Shown here: positions 36,552 to 45,340 of the stretch, one piece after another
Layout: every line of letters starts with the position of its first letter
How positions within the stretch are numbered: the first letter of the stretch is position 1
NCBI GenBank assembly: GCA_964291475.2
Contig: OZ220078.1
Coordinates: forward strand, 62,001 to 126,000
Direction: 5' to 3'
Length of the DNA stretch: 64,000 nt
From: DAOUKH01 sp964291475
GTDB taxonomy: Bacteria > Chloroflexota > Dehalococcoidia > SHYB01
Notes under the pieces: model-generated
What the model saw: only the letters and a program-made list of their open reading frames with translations
Told to the model about the DNA's origin: nothing
Databases searched by the model: none
Position numbers and translations under genes: made by a program

Positions 36552-37333
36552 GATGCGGCCGCCGGCTCCGGGGTGCTCGCCCGGAGGGTGCGCAGGATTT
36601 CGAGCTTGCGCTCCATGAAGGCGGGATCGGCGGCGAGCTCGTAGGTGCGGGGCCGGGGTAGGCCGACGTCGATCTCAGCCTTGATCTCGCCGGGGCGGCC
36701 CGACATGACGTAGACGCGGTCGGAGAGGAGGACGGCCTCCTCCACGTCGTGCGTTACCAGCAGGATGGTGTGTCCGAGCTTGGCCCAGAGGCCGAGCAGC
36801 CATTCCTGCATCGCGGCGCGGGTGAGGGCGTCGAGCGCGCCGAAGGGCTCGTCGAGGATCAAGACGCTCTTGTTGAACATGACGGTGCGCATGAAGGCGG
36901 CGCGCTGCCGCATGCCGCCGGAGAGGGCGTAGGGGTAGACCGACTCGAAGCCGGCGAGGCCGAACTCGTCGAAGAGGGGCATGGCCTCGGCGCGAGCCTC
37001 GGCGCGGGGGACGCCCATGACTTCGAGGCCGAGCACGACGTTGTCGAGGACGGTGCGCCAGGGAAGCAGGAGGTCCTTCTGGGGCATGTAGCCGACGAGC
37101 CCGACGCGGCCGGAGACGTCGTCGCCATCGATGAGAACACGGCCGCCGTCGGGCCGCGCCACGCCGGAGATGATGTTGCACAGGGTGCTCTTGCCGCAGC
37201 CGCTGGGCCCGACGATGCTGACGAACTCACCGGCGCCCGCGTTGACGTTGACGCCCCGCAGCACGGGCAGCGTCTCCCCGCCCTGCTCGAAGGAGGCGCT
37301 GATGCCGAGGGCCTGCACGCGCGGCTGGGTCAC
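36548..37333 (-). CDS. thiZ: ABC transporter ATP-binding protein (ThiZ-like)
   Basis: 261 aa. Walker A GPSGCGKS, signature LSGGMRQRAAFMRTV, Walker B VLILDEPFGALD and switch His in LLVTHDVEEAV. The closest families are SsuB/TauB/ThiZ. ATGA overlaps with thiD upstream and the permease downstream show a tightly coupled transcription unit, so the transported compound is probably a thiamine precursor. Confidence 0.9.
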   Translation of the reverse strand: MTQPRVQALGISASFEQGGETLPVLRGVNVNAGAGEFVSIVGPSGCGKSTLCNIISGVARPDGGRVLIDGDDVSGRVGLVGYMPQKDLLLPWRTVLDNVVLGLEVMGVPRAEARAEAMPLFDEFGLAGFESVYPYALSGGMRQRAAFMRTVMFNKSVLILDEPFGALDALTRAAMQEWLLGLWAKLGHTILLVTHDVEEAVLLSDRVYVMSGRPGEIKAEIDVGLPRPRTYELAADPAFMERKLEILRTLRASTPEPAAAS

Positions 37334-38184
37334 GTCGCGCCGCCTTCAGACGCGGGCAGCGCCCACGGACTCTCCAGGCCGGCCATGTGGTAGGTGGGGC
37401 CGTGGCCCCCGCCGAGGTCGAGCGAGCCCCGCACCGCCTCGGTGACGTAGGCCTTGGCCTTGCGCACCGCCTCGATGGCGGGCAGGCCCTGGGCCAGTCC
37501 CGCGGCGATGGCGGCGGAGAAGGTGCACCCCGTCCCGTGGGTGTTGGCCGTGTCGAAGCGGGGGGCGGCGAGCTCGTGGACCGTCGCGCCGTCGAAGGCG
37601 GCGTCGACGGCCTCGTCCGTATCCGCAAGATGGCCGCCCTTGACGACGACGACCTGGCCGTCGGCGCACCGCAGCCGGCGCGCCGCGCCGCGGGCGTCTT
37701 CCAAGGTGCTCACCGGCCGGCCGGTCAGCGCGCTCGCCTCATGGAGGTTCGGGGTGACGATCCTGGCAAGGGGCAGCAGCCGCTCATGGACTGCGGCGAC
37801 GGCGTCCTCCGCCAGCAGGGAGCGCCCTCCCTTGGCGATCATGACCGGGTCGACGACCAGGTTGGGCAGGCGGAGCTCTTCGAGCAGATCGCACAGCCGG
37901 TGCACCAGCGGCGCGGAGGAGAGCATGCCGGTCTTGACCGCGTCGACGCCGATGTCGGACGTCACGCCGCGCAGCTGCGCCTCGATGAGGTCGAGAGGGA
38001 GCTCGTGGGCCGCCTGGACGCCGAGCGTGTTCTGCGCCGTCACCGCGGTCACCACCGACATGCCGAAGACGCCGAAGGCGGTGAAGGTTTTCAGATCGGC
38101 CTGGATGCCTGCGCCGCCGCCGCTGTCGGAACCGGCGATGGTGAGCGCCCGTGGAATGGCAGGGGATGTGCCGCCGGCGGTCAT
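37330..38184 (-). CDS. thiD: Hydroxymethylpyrimidine/phosphomethylpyrimidine kinase
   Basis: 284 aa ribokinase-fold kinase that phosphorylates HMP and HMP-P to HMP-PP. ALTIAGSDSGGGAGIQADLK at the N-terminus and NTHGTGCTFSAAIAAGLAQG with the catalytic Asp position replaced by the usual GTGC(T/S) motif of ThiD, plus VVDPVMIAKGG. Overlaps thiL by 4 bp. With no thiC in the window, this kinase may take HMP made elsewhere or imported by the adjacent transporter. Confidence 0.96.
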   Translation of the reverse strand: MTAGGTSPAIPRALTIAGSDSGGGAGIQADLKTFTAFGVFGMSVVTAVTAQNTLGVQAAHELPLDLIEAQLRGVTSDIGVDAVKTGMLSSAPLVHRLCDLLEELRLPNLVVDPVMIAKGGRSLLAEDAVAAVHERLLPLARIVTPNLHEASALTGRPVSTLEDARGAARRLRCADGQVVVVKGGHLADTDEAVDAAFDGATVHELAAPRFDTANTHGTGCTFSAAIAAGLAQGLPAIEAVRKAKAYVTEAVRGSLDLGGGHGPTYHMAGLESPWALPASEGGAT

Positions 38185-39212
38185 GGTCCCGCTCCGGCGA
38201 AGTGGTCCCAGCCCGCTGAATCGAGCAGGCGTTCGCTCCCGCCGGACTCAACGAGGCGCAGACCGGGCGCCTCGGTGATCTCGCCCATGGCGGTGAGCGG
38301 CGTTCCTGTCGCGCGGCGCACGGCGTCGATCAAGGCGTTCGCGTGCTCCGGGTCGCCGGTGACGATCAGCTCGTAGTCCTCGCCCCCGTGCAGGGCGGCG
38401 AGCAGGGGCTCGAAACCGAGGTGGGCGGCGACGTCGCGGGCGGCGGGGCTCACGGGGAGGCGGTCGGCGAAGATGCGCGCGCCGGTCCCGCTCGCCGCGC
38501 AGAGGTGGCCGAGGTCGGCGGCGAAGCCGTCGCTGACGTCGACGGCGGCGGTGGCGAGCCCCGAAGCGGCGATGGCAAGGGCCTCGTCGATGCGGGCAGT
38601 GGGGAGCAGGTGGGCGCGGGTGGCCGCGTCGGCCGTCTCGCCGGCCAGGCCGGCGTCGAGGGCGAGCAGTCCGGCCCGCGCCGCGCCGAGGTCCCCGGTC
38701 ACCAGGACGGCGTCGCCGGGCCGGGCGCCGGACCGCCGGAGCATCGCGCCCTCGTCGACCTCGCCGTGCAGGGTGACGTCGATGACGATTTCGGTGGAGG
38801 AGCCGGAGAGGTTGCCGCCGATGACGGCCGCGCCGTGCTCGGCGAAGCTGGCGCGGAGGCCGTCGTAGAGCCGTTCGACCCACTCGACTTCGGTGTCGGC
38901 GGGCAGGGCGAGCGAGACGAGCGCGTGGGTGGGGCGTCCGCCCATGGCGGCGACGTCGCTGAGGTTGACGGCGGCGGCGCGGCGTCCGAGCTGTTCGGGG
39001 CCGATGCGGGCCCTGATGAAATGGCGTCCCTCGACCTGGATGTCGCAGGTGGCGAGGAGGAGCTTGCCGGGCGTGGGCCGCACTGCCGCGGCGTCGTCGC
39101 CGATGCCGAGGGCGACGTCCGGCGCGTCGCCGAGCGTCCGCCGGATGCGGTCGATGAGGGCGAACTCGCCGAGCTCGCCGACCGTCGGCGTCTTGGCGGC
39201 GGTGCGGCTCAT
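38181..39212 (-). CDS. thiL: Thiamine-monophosphate kinase
   Basis: 343 aa PurM-like ATPase that makes thiamine diphosphate. ALGIGDDAAAV, LLATCDIQVEGRHF, VNLSDVAAMGGRPTHALVSL and GGNLSGSSTEIVIDVTLHGE are family motifs; the C-terminal half has AAVDVSDGFAADLGHL. Start ATG 39212 overlaps thiE by 4 bp. Its product TPP is the ligand of the operon's own riboswitch. Confidence 0.96.
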   Translation of the reverse strand: MSRTAAKTPTVGELGEFALIDRIRRTLGDAPDVALGIGDDAAAVRPTPGKLLLATCDIQVEGRHFIRARIGPEQLGRRAAAVNLSDVAAMGGRPTHALVSLALPADTEVEWVERLYDGLRASFAEHGAAVIGGNLSGSSTEIVIDVTLHGEVDEGAMLRRSGARPGDAVLVTGDLGAARAGLLALDAGLAGETADAATRAHLLPTARIDEALAIAASGLATAAVDVSDGFAADLGHLCAASGTGARIFADRLPVSPAARDVAAHLGFEPLLAALHGGEDYELIVTGDPEHANALIDAVRRATGTPLTAMGEITEAPGLRLVESGGSERLLDSAGWDHFAGAGP

Positions 39213-39865
39213 GAGCGGCGGGCCTCGTCGATCAGGCAGCGCATGCGGCGCGCCGCCTCGGCGACGTCGGGCGCGCCGATGATGGCGGTCATGACGGCGA
39301 GGCCGTCCGCGCCGGCGGCGACGACCTCGGCGGCGTTGTCGTGGTTGATCCCACCGATGGCGACGACGGGGACGGAGACGTGGCGCTTGATCTCGGCGAC
39401 GGCGTCGGGCCCCACCGGTGGGCCGGCGTCGGCCTTGGAGCCGCGCGCCTCGTAGATGGGGCCGACGGCGACGTACGTCGCGCCGTCGCGCTCGGCCTCC
39501 CGGGCCTGCTCCCCGTTCTCGACGGAGACGCCGACGATGGCGTCCTTGCCCAACAGGCCGCGGGCCACTGCCGCCGGCATGTCGTCCTGCCCGACGTGCG
39601 CCCCGCCGGCGCCGGTGGCCTGGGCCACGTCGAGCCGGTCGTTGACCACGAACGCCGCCCCGGCGCGTTCGGCGAGCGCCTGCATTCCGAGGCCGACGCG
39701 GTAGAGGGCCTCCGTGGAGGCCCCCTTGTCCCGTAGCTGCACGATGCCCGCGCCGCCGGCGAAGGCGGCCTCGGCGATCTCTTCGTGGCCCCGTCCCTTT
39801 CCGAGGACCGGGTCGGTGATCACGTAGAGGCTCAGGTCGAGGCGGCCCCGGAGCAGTGGCGTCAT
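39209..39865 (-). CDS. thiE: Thiamine-phosphate synthase
   Basis: 218-aa TIM barrel joining HMP-PP and thiazole phosphate. Typical motifs: IVQLRDKGAS, FVVNDRLDVA, GGAHVGQDDMP, AIVGVSVEN and YVAVGPIYEARGSKADAG. These are the canonical ThiE residues, in contrast to the TenI-like paralogue at 41181-41843. Overlaps thiO and thiL. Confidence 0.95.
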   Translation of the reverse strand: MTPLLRGRLDLSLYVITDPVLGKGRGHEEIAEAAFAGGAGIVQLRDKGASTEALYRVGLGMQALAERAGAAFVVNDRLDVAQATGAGGAHVGQDDMPAAVARGLLGKDAIVGVSVENGEQAREAERDGATYVAVGPIYEARGSKADAGPPVGPDAVAEIKRHVSVPVVAIGGINHDNAAEVVAAGADGLAVMTAIIGAPDVAEAARRMRCLIDEARRS

Positions 39866-40980
39866 GGGGCGCCTCGGGCGAAACGCCGCGCCGCCATCGG
39901 GCCGGTGTCGTCGCGGCCCTCGGTGATGACGTCGGCGATGATACGCGCGGTGACGGGCGCCAGGACGATGCCGCTGGCGTAGTGGCCGGTGGCGAAGACG
40001 ACGTTCTCGGCCTCAGGCGCGGGGCCGAGGACGGGCAGGTCGTCGACGCACCAGGGGCGCAGTCCGGCCCGCGTGTGATGCACGCTGGCCTCGCCGGCGC
40101 CGGGGACGAGCGCCGCCACGCCGCTGAAGAATCCCCCCATGCCCGCGACGGTGGTCTCCACCCGATAGCCCACGCCGTGCTCCCGCGTGCACCCGATCAG
40201 CGTCGTGCCGTCGTTCCTGGGCGAGGCGTAGTGGATGCCGCGCAGCACGGTGTGGCGCAGCGGACGGGCCAGCTTGTTCAGATAGGCGACCTGGCCGCGC
40301 ACCGGATGGACGGGAACGTCCATGCCCAACCAGTCGCCCGCCTCGCAGCCCCAGGCCCCGACGGCAAGCACGACCGTCCCGGCGGATGTCTCGCCGCCGG
40401 GAGTCATCACGCCGGTGACGCGTCCGTTTTCGCGCGCGAGAGCGGTGACGGGAGTGTGCTCGCGGAACTCGGCGCCGAGCTCGATGGCGGCGCGCCGCAT
40501 CGCCTCGACGACGCGCGGCGGGTTGACGTTGTGCTCGTCGGCGGAAAAGATCCCGCCGCGAATCTCGGGCGAGAGCGCCGGTTCCACCTCAAGCGCCTCC
40601 TCGGGCGAGAGCCAGGGCATATGAAGGCCGCGCTCCCCGGCCCACGCCGCTTGCTGCTTGAGGGTGGCCTCCTCCTCTTCTTCGCCGGCCACCCGGAGGA
40701 TGCCCGAGCGGAAGTCTATGGGCACGCCGCCCGCCTCCTCGACTTCGTCTTTGAAAGAGGACCACATGTGGTAGCTCTCGAAGCAGAGGTCGATGGCCGG
40801 CTCGCGGGCGAGGCTGTCCGATGCCGGGGCGAGCATCCCCGCCGAGGCGTAGGTCGCGCAGGAGGCGAGCGTGTTCCGCTCGATCAGCACCACGCTGAGC
40901 CCGCGTTTGGAAAGCTCATACGTGACGGCGGCGCCGATAATGCCCCCGCCGACCACGACCGCGTCGGCTGATTCCTTCAT
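39862..40980 (-). CDS. thiO: Glycine oxidase
   Basis: 372-aa FAD-dependent D-amino-acid-oxidase-type enzyme that makes iminoglycine (dehydroglycine) for thiazole synthesis. VVVGGGIIGAAVTYELSKRGLSVVLIE is the N-terminal FAD site; ATYASAGMLAP, GIHYASPRNDGTTLIG and the C-terminal VFATGHYASGIVLAPVTA match ThiO. It supplies the aerobic route, in contrast to ThiH of anaerobes, so the organism probably uses oxygen. Overlaps thiE by 4 bp. Confidence 0.94.
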   Translation of the reverse strand: MKESADAVVVGGGIIGAAVTYELSKRGLSVVLIERNTLASCATYASAGMLAPASDSLAREPAIDLCFESYHMWSSFKDEVEEAGGVPIDFRSGILRVAGEEEEEATLKQQAAWAGERGLHMPWLSPEEALEVEPALSPEIRGGIFSADEHNVNPPRVVEAMRRAAIELGAEFREHTPVTALARENGRVTGVMTPGGETSAGTVVLAVGAWGCEAGDWLGMDVPVHPVRGQVAYLNKLARPLRHTVLRGIHYASPRNDGTTLIGCTREHGVGYRVETTVAGMGGFFSGVAALVPGAGEASVHHTRAGLRPWCVDDLPVLGPAPEAENVVFATGHYASGIVLAPVTARIIADVITEGRDDTGPMAARRFARGAP

Positions 40981-40983
40981 CGC

Positions 40984-41184
40984 CTAGCCACCTCCGACCA
41001 TGTGCACGATATCCAAGGTGTCGCCGCCCCGGAGCGTGATCGTCGGCCACGCCTCCTTGTGCACCACCTCGCCGTTGTAGCCGATGGCGATGGGTCGCGG
41101 GCCGAGCTGCAGGCGCGCCAGGAAATCCGGGAGCGGCGTCGGCGCCTCCAGCTCGCGGGGCTTGCCGTTGACAGTGAGGGTCAT
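40984..41184 (-). CDS. thiS: Sulfur carrier protein ThiS
   Basis: 66-aa ubiquitin-like protein ending in the required Gly-Gly (VHMVGGG*), which is thiocarboxylated and donates sulfur to ThiG. MTLTVNGKPRELEAPTPLPD is the typical start. Overlaps the TenI-like gene by 4 bp. The activating enzyme ThiF is not in the window, so MoeB or a distant ThiF must serve. Confidence 0.95.
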   Translation of the reverse strand: MTLTVNGKPRELEAPTPLPDFLARLQLGPRPIAIGYNGEVVHKEAWPTITLRGGDTLDIVHMVGGG

Positions 41185-41843
41185 CTGCGTTCGGCTCCCA
41201 GCGCCTCGGGGCGGCGCAGCGCGTCCCGTAGCGCCTCGACGGCCTTGGCGGGGTCGGCGGCGGCGAGGATGCCCGTCATCACGGCGACGCCCGCCGCGCC
41301 CGCCGCTAGCAGTTGGGGCGCGTTGCTTGGGCTCACCCCGCCGATGCCGAGCACCGGCCTGTAGGCCACGCTCGCGATCCGGCGGAGGAGGCCGGGCCCT
41401 TCGGGCGTCTTGCCCGGCTTCGAGCTCGTCTCGAACATCGTGCCGGCGATCAGATAGTCCGCGCCCTCGGCGTCGGCGGCTATCGCCGACTCAAGACTGT
41501 GGACGGAACGTCCGATGAGCAGCGCATCTCCAGCGACGCGGCGGGCCGCCTGGGGAGGGAGGGCGCGCTCGCCGAGGTGGACGCCGTCCGCGCCGCAGGC
41601 CAGGGCGACGTCGACACGCTCGTTGACCACGAAGGGCGCCTTGCCGCGAATCGCCGGCTGCAGGCGCTCGGCCAAGGCGAGCAACTCGCCGCCGGGCAAC
41701 TCCTTCTCGCGAAGCTGCACCATGTCCACGCCCGCCGCGACGGCGTCGCGGACGCGCTCGACAAGCTCGCCGGGCGGCGCTGCGCTCCGGGCGACGATCA
41801 GGCAGATGCAGGGACTGGGTAGGGTCAACTCCGTACGGACCAT
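41181..41843 (-). CDS. tenI: TenI-like thiazole tautomerase / second ThiE paralogue
   Basis: 220 aa. ThiE fold, but VNERVDVALACGADGVHLGERAL, LIGRSVHSLESA and AGTMFETSSKPGKTPEG match TenI rather than ThiE (VNDR and HVGQDD are changed). TenI aromatises the thiazole tautomer released by ThiG. Its place between thiG and thiS supports that. Start ATG 41843 overlaps thiG by 19 bp. A residual thiamine-phosphate synthase function cannot be excluded. Confidence 0.85.
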   Translation of the reverse strand: MVRTELTLPSPCICLIVARSAAPPGELVERVRDAVAAGVDMVQLREKELPGGELLALAERLQPAIRGKAPFVVNERVDVALACGADGVHLGERALPPQAARRVAGDALLIGRSVHSLESAIAADAEGADYLIAGTMFETSSKPGKTPEGPGLLRRIASVAYRPVLGIGGVSPSNAPQLLAAGAAGVAVMTGILAAADPAKAVEALRDALRRPEALGAERR

Positions 41844-42610
41844 GCGGGGATGTCTTCCTGGGGGCTGGAGGCGGAGGCGTAGGCCTTCTTGGGGATGCGT
41901 CCGGCGCGGAAGGCTTTGCGGCCCGCCTCGACGCCCTGCTTCATCGCGTCGGCCATCGTGACGGGGTCTTGGGCCAGGGCGATGGCGGAGTTAATGAGGA
42001 CGGCGTCGGCCCCGAGTTCCATGGCCAACGACGCGTCGGAGGGCGCGCCGAGCCCGGCGTCGACGACGACCGGCACGCTGGCTTGCTCGATGATGATCTT
42101 GATCTGGTCGAAGTTGACCATGCCCTTGCCCGACCCGATGGGGGAGGCGAGGGGCATCACGGTGGCGCAGCCGGCCTCCTCCAACTGCTTGGCCAAGATG
42201 GGGTCGTCGTTGATGTAGGGCAGGACGACGAAGCCCTCGGCGATCAGAATCTTGGCGGCTTCGAGGGTCCCGATGGGGTCGGGCAGAAGGTACTTGGGGT
42301 CGGGGATGACCTCGAGCTTCAGCCAGTTGGAGATGCCCATGGTCTTCGCCAGGCGCGCGGTGTAGAGGGCCTCCTCGACGGTCTGGCAGCCGGCGGTGTT
42401 GGGCAGGATGTGGTACTCGCCCCAGTCGATGTGGTCGAGGATGGTCTTCTCGTCGCTCTCGAAGTCGATCCGCTTCAGGGCGACGGTGACCATGTCGGCG
42501 CCCGAGGCGGCGATGGCCTCGGTCATCTCGTCGTCGGTGCGGTACTTGCCGGTGCCGACGATCAGCCTGGACGCGAAGGGCTTGCCCGCGATGACAAGGT
42601 CGTCGCTCAT
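41825..42610 (-). CDS. thiG: Thiazole synthase
   Basis: 261-aa TIM barrel that combines DXP, dehydroglycine and ThiS-thiocarboxylate. SRLIVGTGKYRTDDEM, VALKRIDFES (Schiff-base Lys), NTAGCQTVEEALYTARLAKT, WLKLEVIPDPKYLLPD and VVDAGLGAPSDASLAMELGADAVL (described in segments) are diagnostic. First gene of the operon, 62 bp downstream of the riboswitch terminator. Confidence 0.97.
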   Translation of the reverse strand: MSDDLVIAGKPFASRLIVGTGKYRTDDEMTEAIAASGADMVTVALKRIDFESDEKTILDHIDWGEYHILPNTAGCQTVEEALYTARLAKTMGISNWLKLEVIPDPKYLLPDPIGTLEAAKILIAEGFVVLPYINDDPILAKQLEEAGCATVMPLASPIGSGKGMVNFDQIKIIIEQASVPVVVDAGLGAPSDASLAMELGADAVLINSAIALAQDPVTMADAMKQGVEAGRKAFRAGRIPKKAYASASSPQEDIPAWSVRS

Positions 42611-42671
42611 GGTTTCACCTCAACTTGCGCCCCGCGGAGACCCCCTCCGTCCCATGTGCGGCGCGCGCATG

Positions 42672-42700
42672 AAAAAGCACCGCCTTGGGAGCGGTGCTTT
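42672..42700 (-). terminator. Riboswitch expression-platform terminator
   Basis: Ten-bp stem AAAGCACCGC/GCGGTGCTTT (42674-42683 with 42691-42700), 7-nt loop, followed on the minus strand by TTTTTC. It lies between the TPP aptamer and thiG, so TPP binding should end transcription here. Confidence 0.92.
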
Positions 42701-42708
42701 CGAGGCTT

Positions 42709-42803
42709 CGCAAATCCCTGCGCTGGAATTACCCAGATCAGGTTTTGGCGGTCGGTGGGCTGTCCCACCCTCTCAGCCTGGCAAGCCAAGCTCCCGCAGC
42801 GTG
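42709..42803 (-). promoter_or_regulatory. TPP riboswitch aptamer (THI element)
   Basis: On the minus strand the conserved blocks appear in order: CGGGAGC, GGCTGAGAGGG, ACCTGATCTGGGTAATNCC and CAGCGCAGGGA. The CTGAGA and ACCTGATCTGGGTAAT blocks are the pyrimidine-binding and pyrophosphate-binding cores of the THI element. A terminator hairpin directly follows, indicating transcriptional control of thiG-tenI-thiS-thiO-thiE-thiL-thiD-thiZXY. Confidence 0.97.
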
Positions 42804-42808
42804 AAGAG

Positions 42809-42838
42809 ACTATAGACCCATTGACATGGATGCGTCAA
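42809..42838 (-). promoter_or_regulatory. Promoter of the thiamine operon
   Basis: TTGACG (-35, 42833-42838), 18-bp spacer, TATAGT (-10, 42809-42814), both on the minus strand. The predicted start near 42802 coincides with the first base of the aptamer stem. Confidence 0.88.
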
Positions 42839-42894
42839 ACAGGAGGGCCTCCGGGCCAGGGTTACCGGCCGACATGCGGGGCCTCCGCCCCTCT

Positions 42895-42900
42895 TACAAT
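42895..42900 (+). promoter_or_regulatory. Putative -10 element of the MFS gene
   Basis: TACAAT, 9 bp before ATG 42910. It predicts an mRNA start at or just before the start codon. Confidence 0.45.
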
Positions 42901-42909
42901 GCACGCGTC

Positions 42910-44502
42910 ATGATGTACGACTTGCCTCAAAAGACGAAGGCGTACGTCCTCGCGGGCGTGACCCTCGGCATGTTGTTCAACACGATGAACTTCACGCTGA
43001 TCACGCCCGCGATTCCCGACATGCTCGGCGACCTCGACGGCCTGGAGCTGTTCAGTTGGATCTTCACCGCACCGATGCTCACGTCGATCATCGCCATTCC
43101 CGTTGTGGGGCGGCTCTCCGACGTCTACGGACGGGGGCCATTCCTCATCGGCGGGATCGTCATCTACGTCTCGGCGGCGCTATTTTCCGGGGCGGCGCAG
43201 GACATGACGCAGCTCATCGTCTCGCGAGGCATCGCCGGCATCGGCCAGGGAGCCACTGCGGCGACGGCGTTCGCCATCATCGCCGACCTCTTCCCGCCGG
43301 CGGAGCGGGGGAAGTGGATCGGACTGAACTCGGCGGCGATCGCGGTGGCCGGCGCCGTCGGCCCGCTGCTCGGCGGCGTGCTCACCGACAACCTATCGTG
43401 GCGTTGGGTCTTCTTCGCCAACGTGCCGCTGGGACTCCTCACCATCGGCCTGCTGCTGGGGCGCGTCCCCTCGAGGAGGCTGCAGGTCACGCCGCGTATC
43501 GACTTTGGCGGGATCGCGCTGCTGGCGGGTGCGCTGGTGCCGTTCCTGCTTGCTATTTCCTGGGGCGGGTCGCAGCACCCCTGGGGATCGCCCACGGTGT
43601 TGGGACTCTTCGGGGCCGCGGTCGTGGTCGCCGCGGCCTTCTTCATTCAAGAGCGGCGCGCGCCGGAGCCCCTGGTCGAGCTGGAGCTCTTCGGCAACCG
43701 GGGCTTTCGCGGCTCGGCGCTCATCGCACTGGTCCACGGCTTCCCGATCTGGGCGGGGATGCTCTTCACCCCGCTCTTCGTGCAGGTGGTGTTGGGACAC
43801 TCGGCCAGCGCCTCGGGAACGCTGATGCTGCCCATGATCATGGGCGTGGTCGTCGGCGGCTTCGCGGGAGGCCAGATCGTGGCCCGCACGGGCCGCTACC
43901 ACACGATCGGGCTCGGCGGCTCGGTCGTGCTCGCGGGCTCGTACTTCCTGCTCGCCACGCTGGGGCCGGACTCCGGCTTGATCACGCTCGTCTGGCTCAT
44001 GGTCCTCGCCGGCCTGGGAACGGGCGTGGTGATGCCGGTCTACATGATCTTCGCGCAGAACGTCATGCCGGTGGCGGTGCTCGGCGCGGTCACGGCCATG
44101 ACCGGGTTCTGCCGCAACATCGGCGGGGCCATCGGCGTGGCCGTCGTGGGCACGGCGCTCAATGCCCGCCTCGCCTCCCGGATCGAAGGCCTCACCCCGC
44201 CCGAGGTCGCCGCCGCGGTCCCCGCGGAGACGCTCGACCGGTTCCAGGACCCCCAGACGCTCCTCGACGATGGGGCAATCGCCGAAATCGAGGCGGCGTT
44301 CGGAGCGCTGGGCGCCGACGGCCCCGGCCTCTTCCAGCGCATGCTGGACAACATGACGCTGGCCCTTTCCGACGCCATCACGCTGACCTATCTGCTCTCG
44401 GCGTTCGTGGCGCTGGCCGGGGTCGCGGTGGGGGTCGCGCTGAGCCGGACGCGGGTCGCCGCCGAGGCGGAGGACGTGGGGAGCGGAGCTGAGTCTCGCT
44501 AG
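42910..44502 (+). CDS. MFS transporter, DHA2-type (14-TM drug/proton antiporter family)
   Basis: 530 aa from ATG 42910 (a second ATG follows at once); the -10 at 42895 argues against the longer upstream frame. About 14 transmembrane segments. Motif A GRLSDVYGRGPFLIGG and motif C GAVGPLLGGVLTDNLSWRWVFFANVPLG, followed by LLLGRVPSRR, are typical of EmrB/QacA exporters. Substrate unknown. The C-terminal tail is soluble and acidic. It diverges from the thiamine operon across the riboswitch region and its stop overlaps the convergent phosphoesterase gene by 4 bp. Confidence 0.92.
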   Translation: MMYDLPQKTKAYVLAGVTLGMLFNTMNFTLITPAIPDMLGDLDGLELFSWIFTAPMLTSIIAIPVVGRLSDVYGRGPFLIGGIVIYVSAALFSGAAQDMTQLIVSRGIAGIGQGATAATAFAIIADLFPPAERGKWIGLNSAAIAVAGAVGPLLGGVLTDNLSWRWVFFANVPLGLLTIGLLLGRVPSRRLQVTPRIDFGGIALLAGALVPFLLAISWGGSQHPWGSPTVLGLFGAAVVVAAAFFIQERRAPEPLVELELFGNRGFRGSALIALVHGFPIWAGMLFTPLFVQVVLGHSASASGTLMLPMIMGVVVGGFAGGQIVARTGRYHTIGLGGSVVLAGSYFLLATLGPDSGLITLVWLMVLAGLGTGVVMPVYMIFAQNVMPVAVLGAVTAMTGFCRNIGGAIGVAVVGTALNARLASRIEGLTPPEVAAAVPAETLDRFQDPQTLLDDGAIAEIEAAFGALGADGPGLFQRMLDNMTLALSDAITLTYLLSAFVALAGVAVGVALSRTRVAAEAEDVGSGAESR

Positions 44503-45227
44503 TCTTCGATGGGGAGGCGGATACGCTCGACGGTCACGCCGTCCCGTGGGTGCAGGGAGACCAGGTTCGCGCTAGCGAAGGAACCGCCGGCCTCCGAGGG
44601 CGAGCCGCAGTAGAAGGCGGGGACGCCGTTGGAGCTGACGTCGAGGAAGCGGTGCCAATGACCCAGCGCCAGGTAGTCGCAGCCGAGGCCGGCGATCTCC
44701 CGCTCCCAGATGGGCGAGGAGCGGTAGTTCGACTCGTCGTCGGGGACGTAGTGGCCGTGGGCCATGGCGATGTTCCAGTAGCCCTCCCCGCCGCGCTCGA
44801 AGCCTTCGAGCGGCTTGTGCGCGGGGTGGTGCTCGATCATGGCGCGGGCCCAGACGTTGAGCCGGAGGTCGTCGAAGCGCACGCTCTCGCCGTCGGGGTC
44901 GTCGAGGAACCGCACGTGGCCGCCGGCGGCGAGCATGTCGACGCGGTCGTAGATCGAAGGCTTGCTGAGGCAGTCGTGGTTGCCGACGGTCACGAGGATC
45001 GGCATCTCGATGCGGCCGAGCTCGGCCATCGCCTCGTCGACATACGGCGGTCGCACCCGCGCGCTGTCGAAGAGGTCGCCGACGATCAGGAGCGCGTCGA
45101 CGCGCTGCTCGATGGCGGCGTCGACGACGGTGGTCAGCCCGAGTAGCCTCTTGGCGGGGTTGATGTCGTCGCCGATGTGCACATCGGACGTATGGAGGAG
45201 CCGGAGGTGGGGGCGGTCAACGCTCAC
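44499..45227 (-). CDS. Metallophosphoesterase (SbcD/Mre11-like nuclease family)
   Basis: 242-aa calcineurin-like phosphoesterase. Metal-binding motifs in order: LLHTSDVHIGDD, LIVGDLFDSARV, LVTVGNHDCLSK, MAHGHYVPDD and ALGHWHRFLDV. The DxH/GDxxD/GNHD/GHxH set is complete. Small exonuclease-SbcD-like members like this lack the capping domain and their substrate is unknown; no SbcC-like ATPase lies next to it. Start ATG 45227. Confidence 0.9.
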   Translation of the reverse strand: MSVDRPHLRLLHTSDVHIGDDINPAKRLLGLTTVVDAAIEQRVDALLIVGDLFDSARVRPPYVDEAMAELGRIEMPILVTVGNHDCLSKPSIYDRVDMLAAGGHVRFLDDPDGESVRFDDLRLNVWARAMIEHHPAHKPLEGFERGGEGYWNIAMAHGHYVPDDESNYRSSPIWEREIAGLGCDYLALGHWHRFLDVSSNGVPAFYCGSPSEAGGSFASANLVSLHPRDGVTVERIRLPIED

Positions 45228-45340
45228 GGAGAGTCGTTGCCTTTCCAGATGGGTGATGCACCGGGCGGGGCCCGGCGGCGCTTCCGTGGCAAGCCTTCCA
45301 ATGGTAGCGACGGGCCGTTTCGGCTGTCAACGCGGGGCCC

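Noticed and set aside
34518..36644. Plus-strand open frame of 708 codons
   Set aside because: Runs antisense to the thiXY-like genes and reads as Asp/Glu/Gly/Val-rich low complexity.
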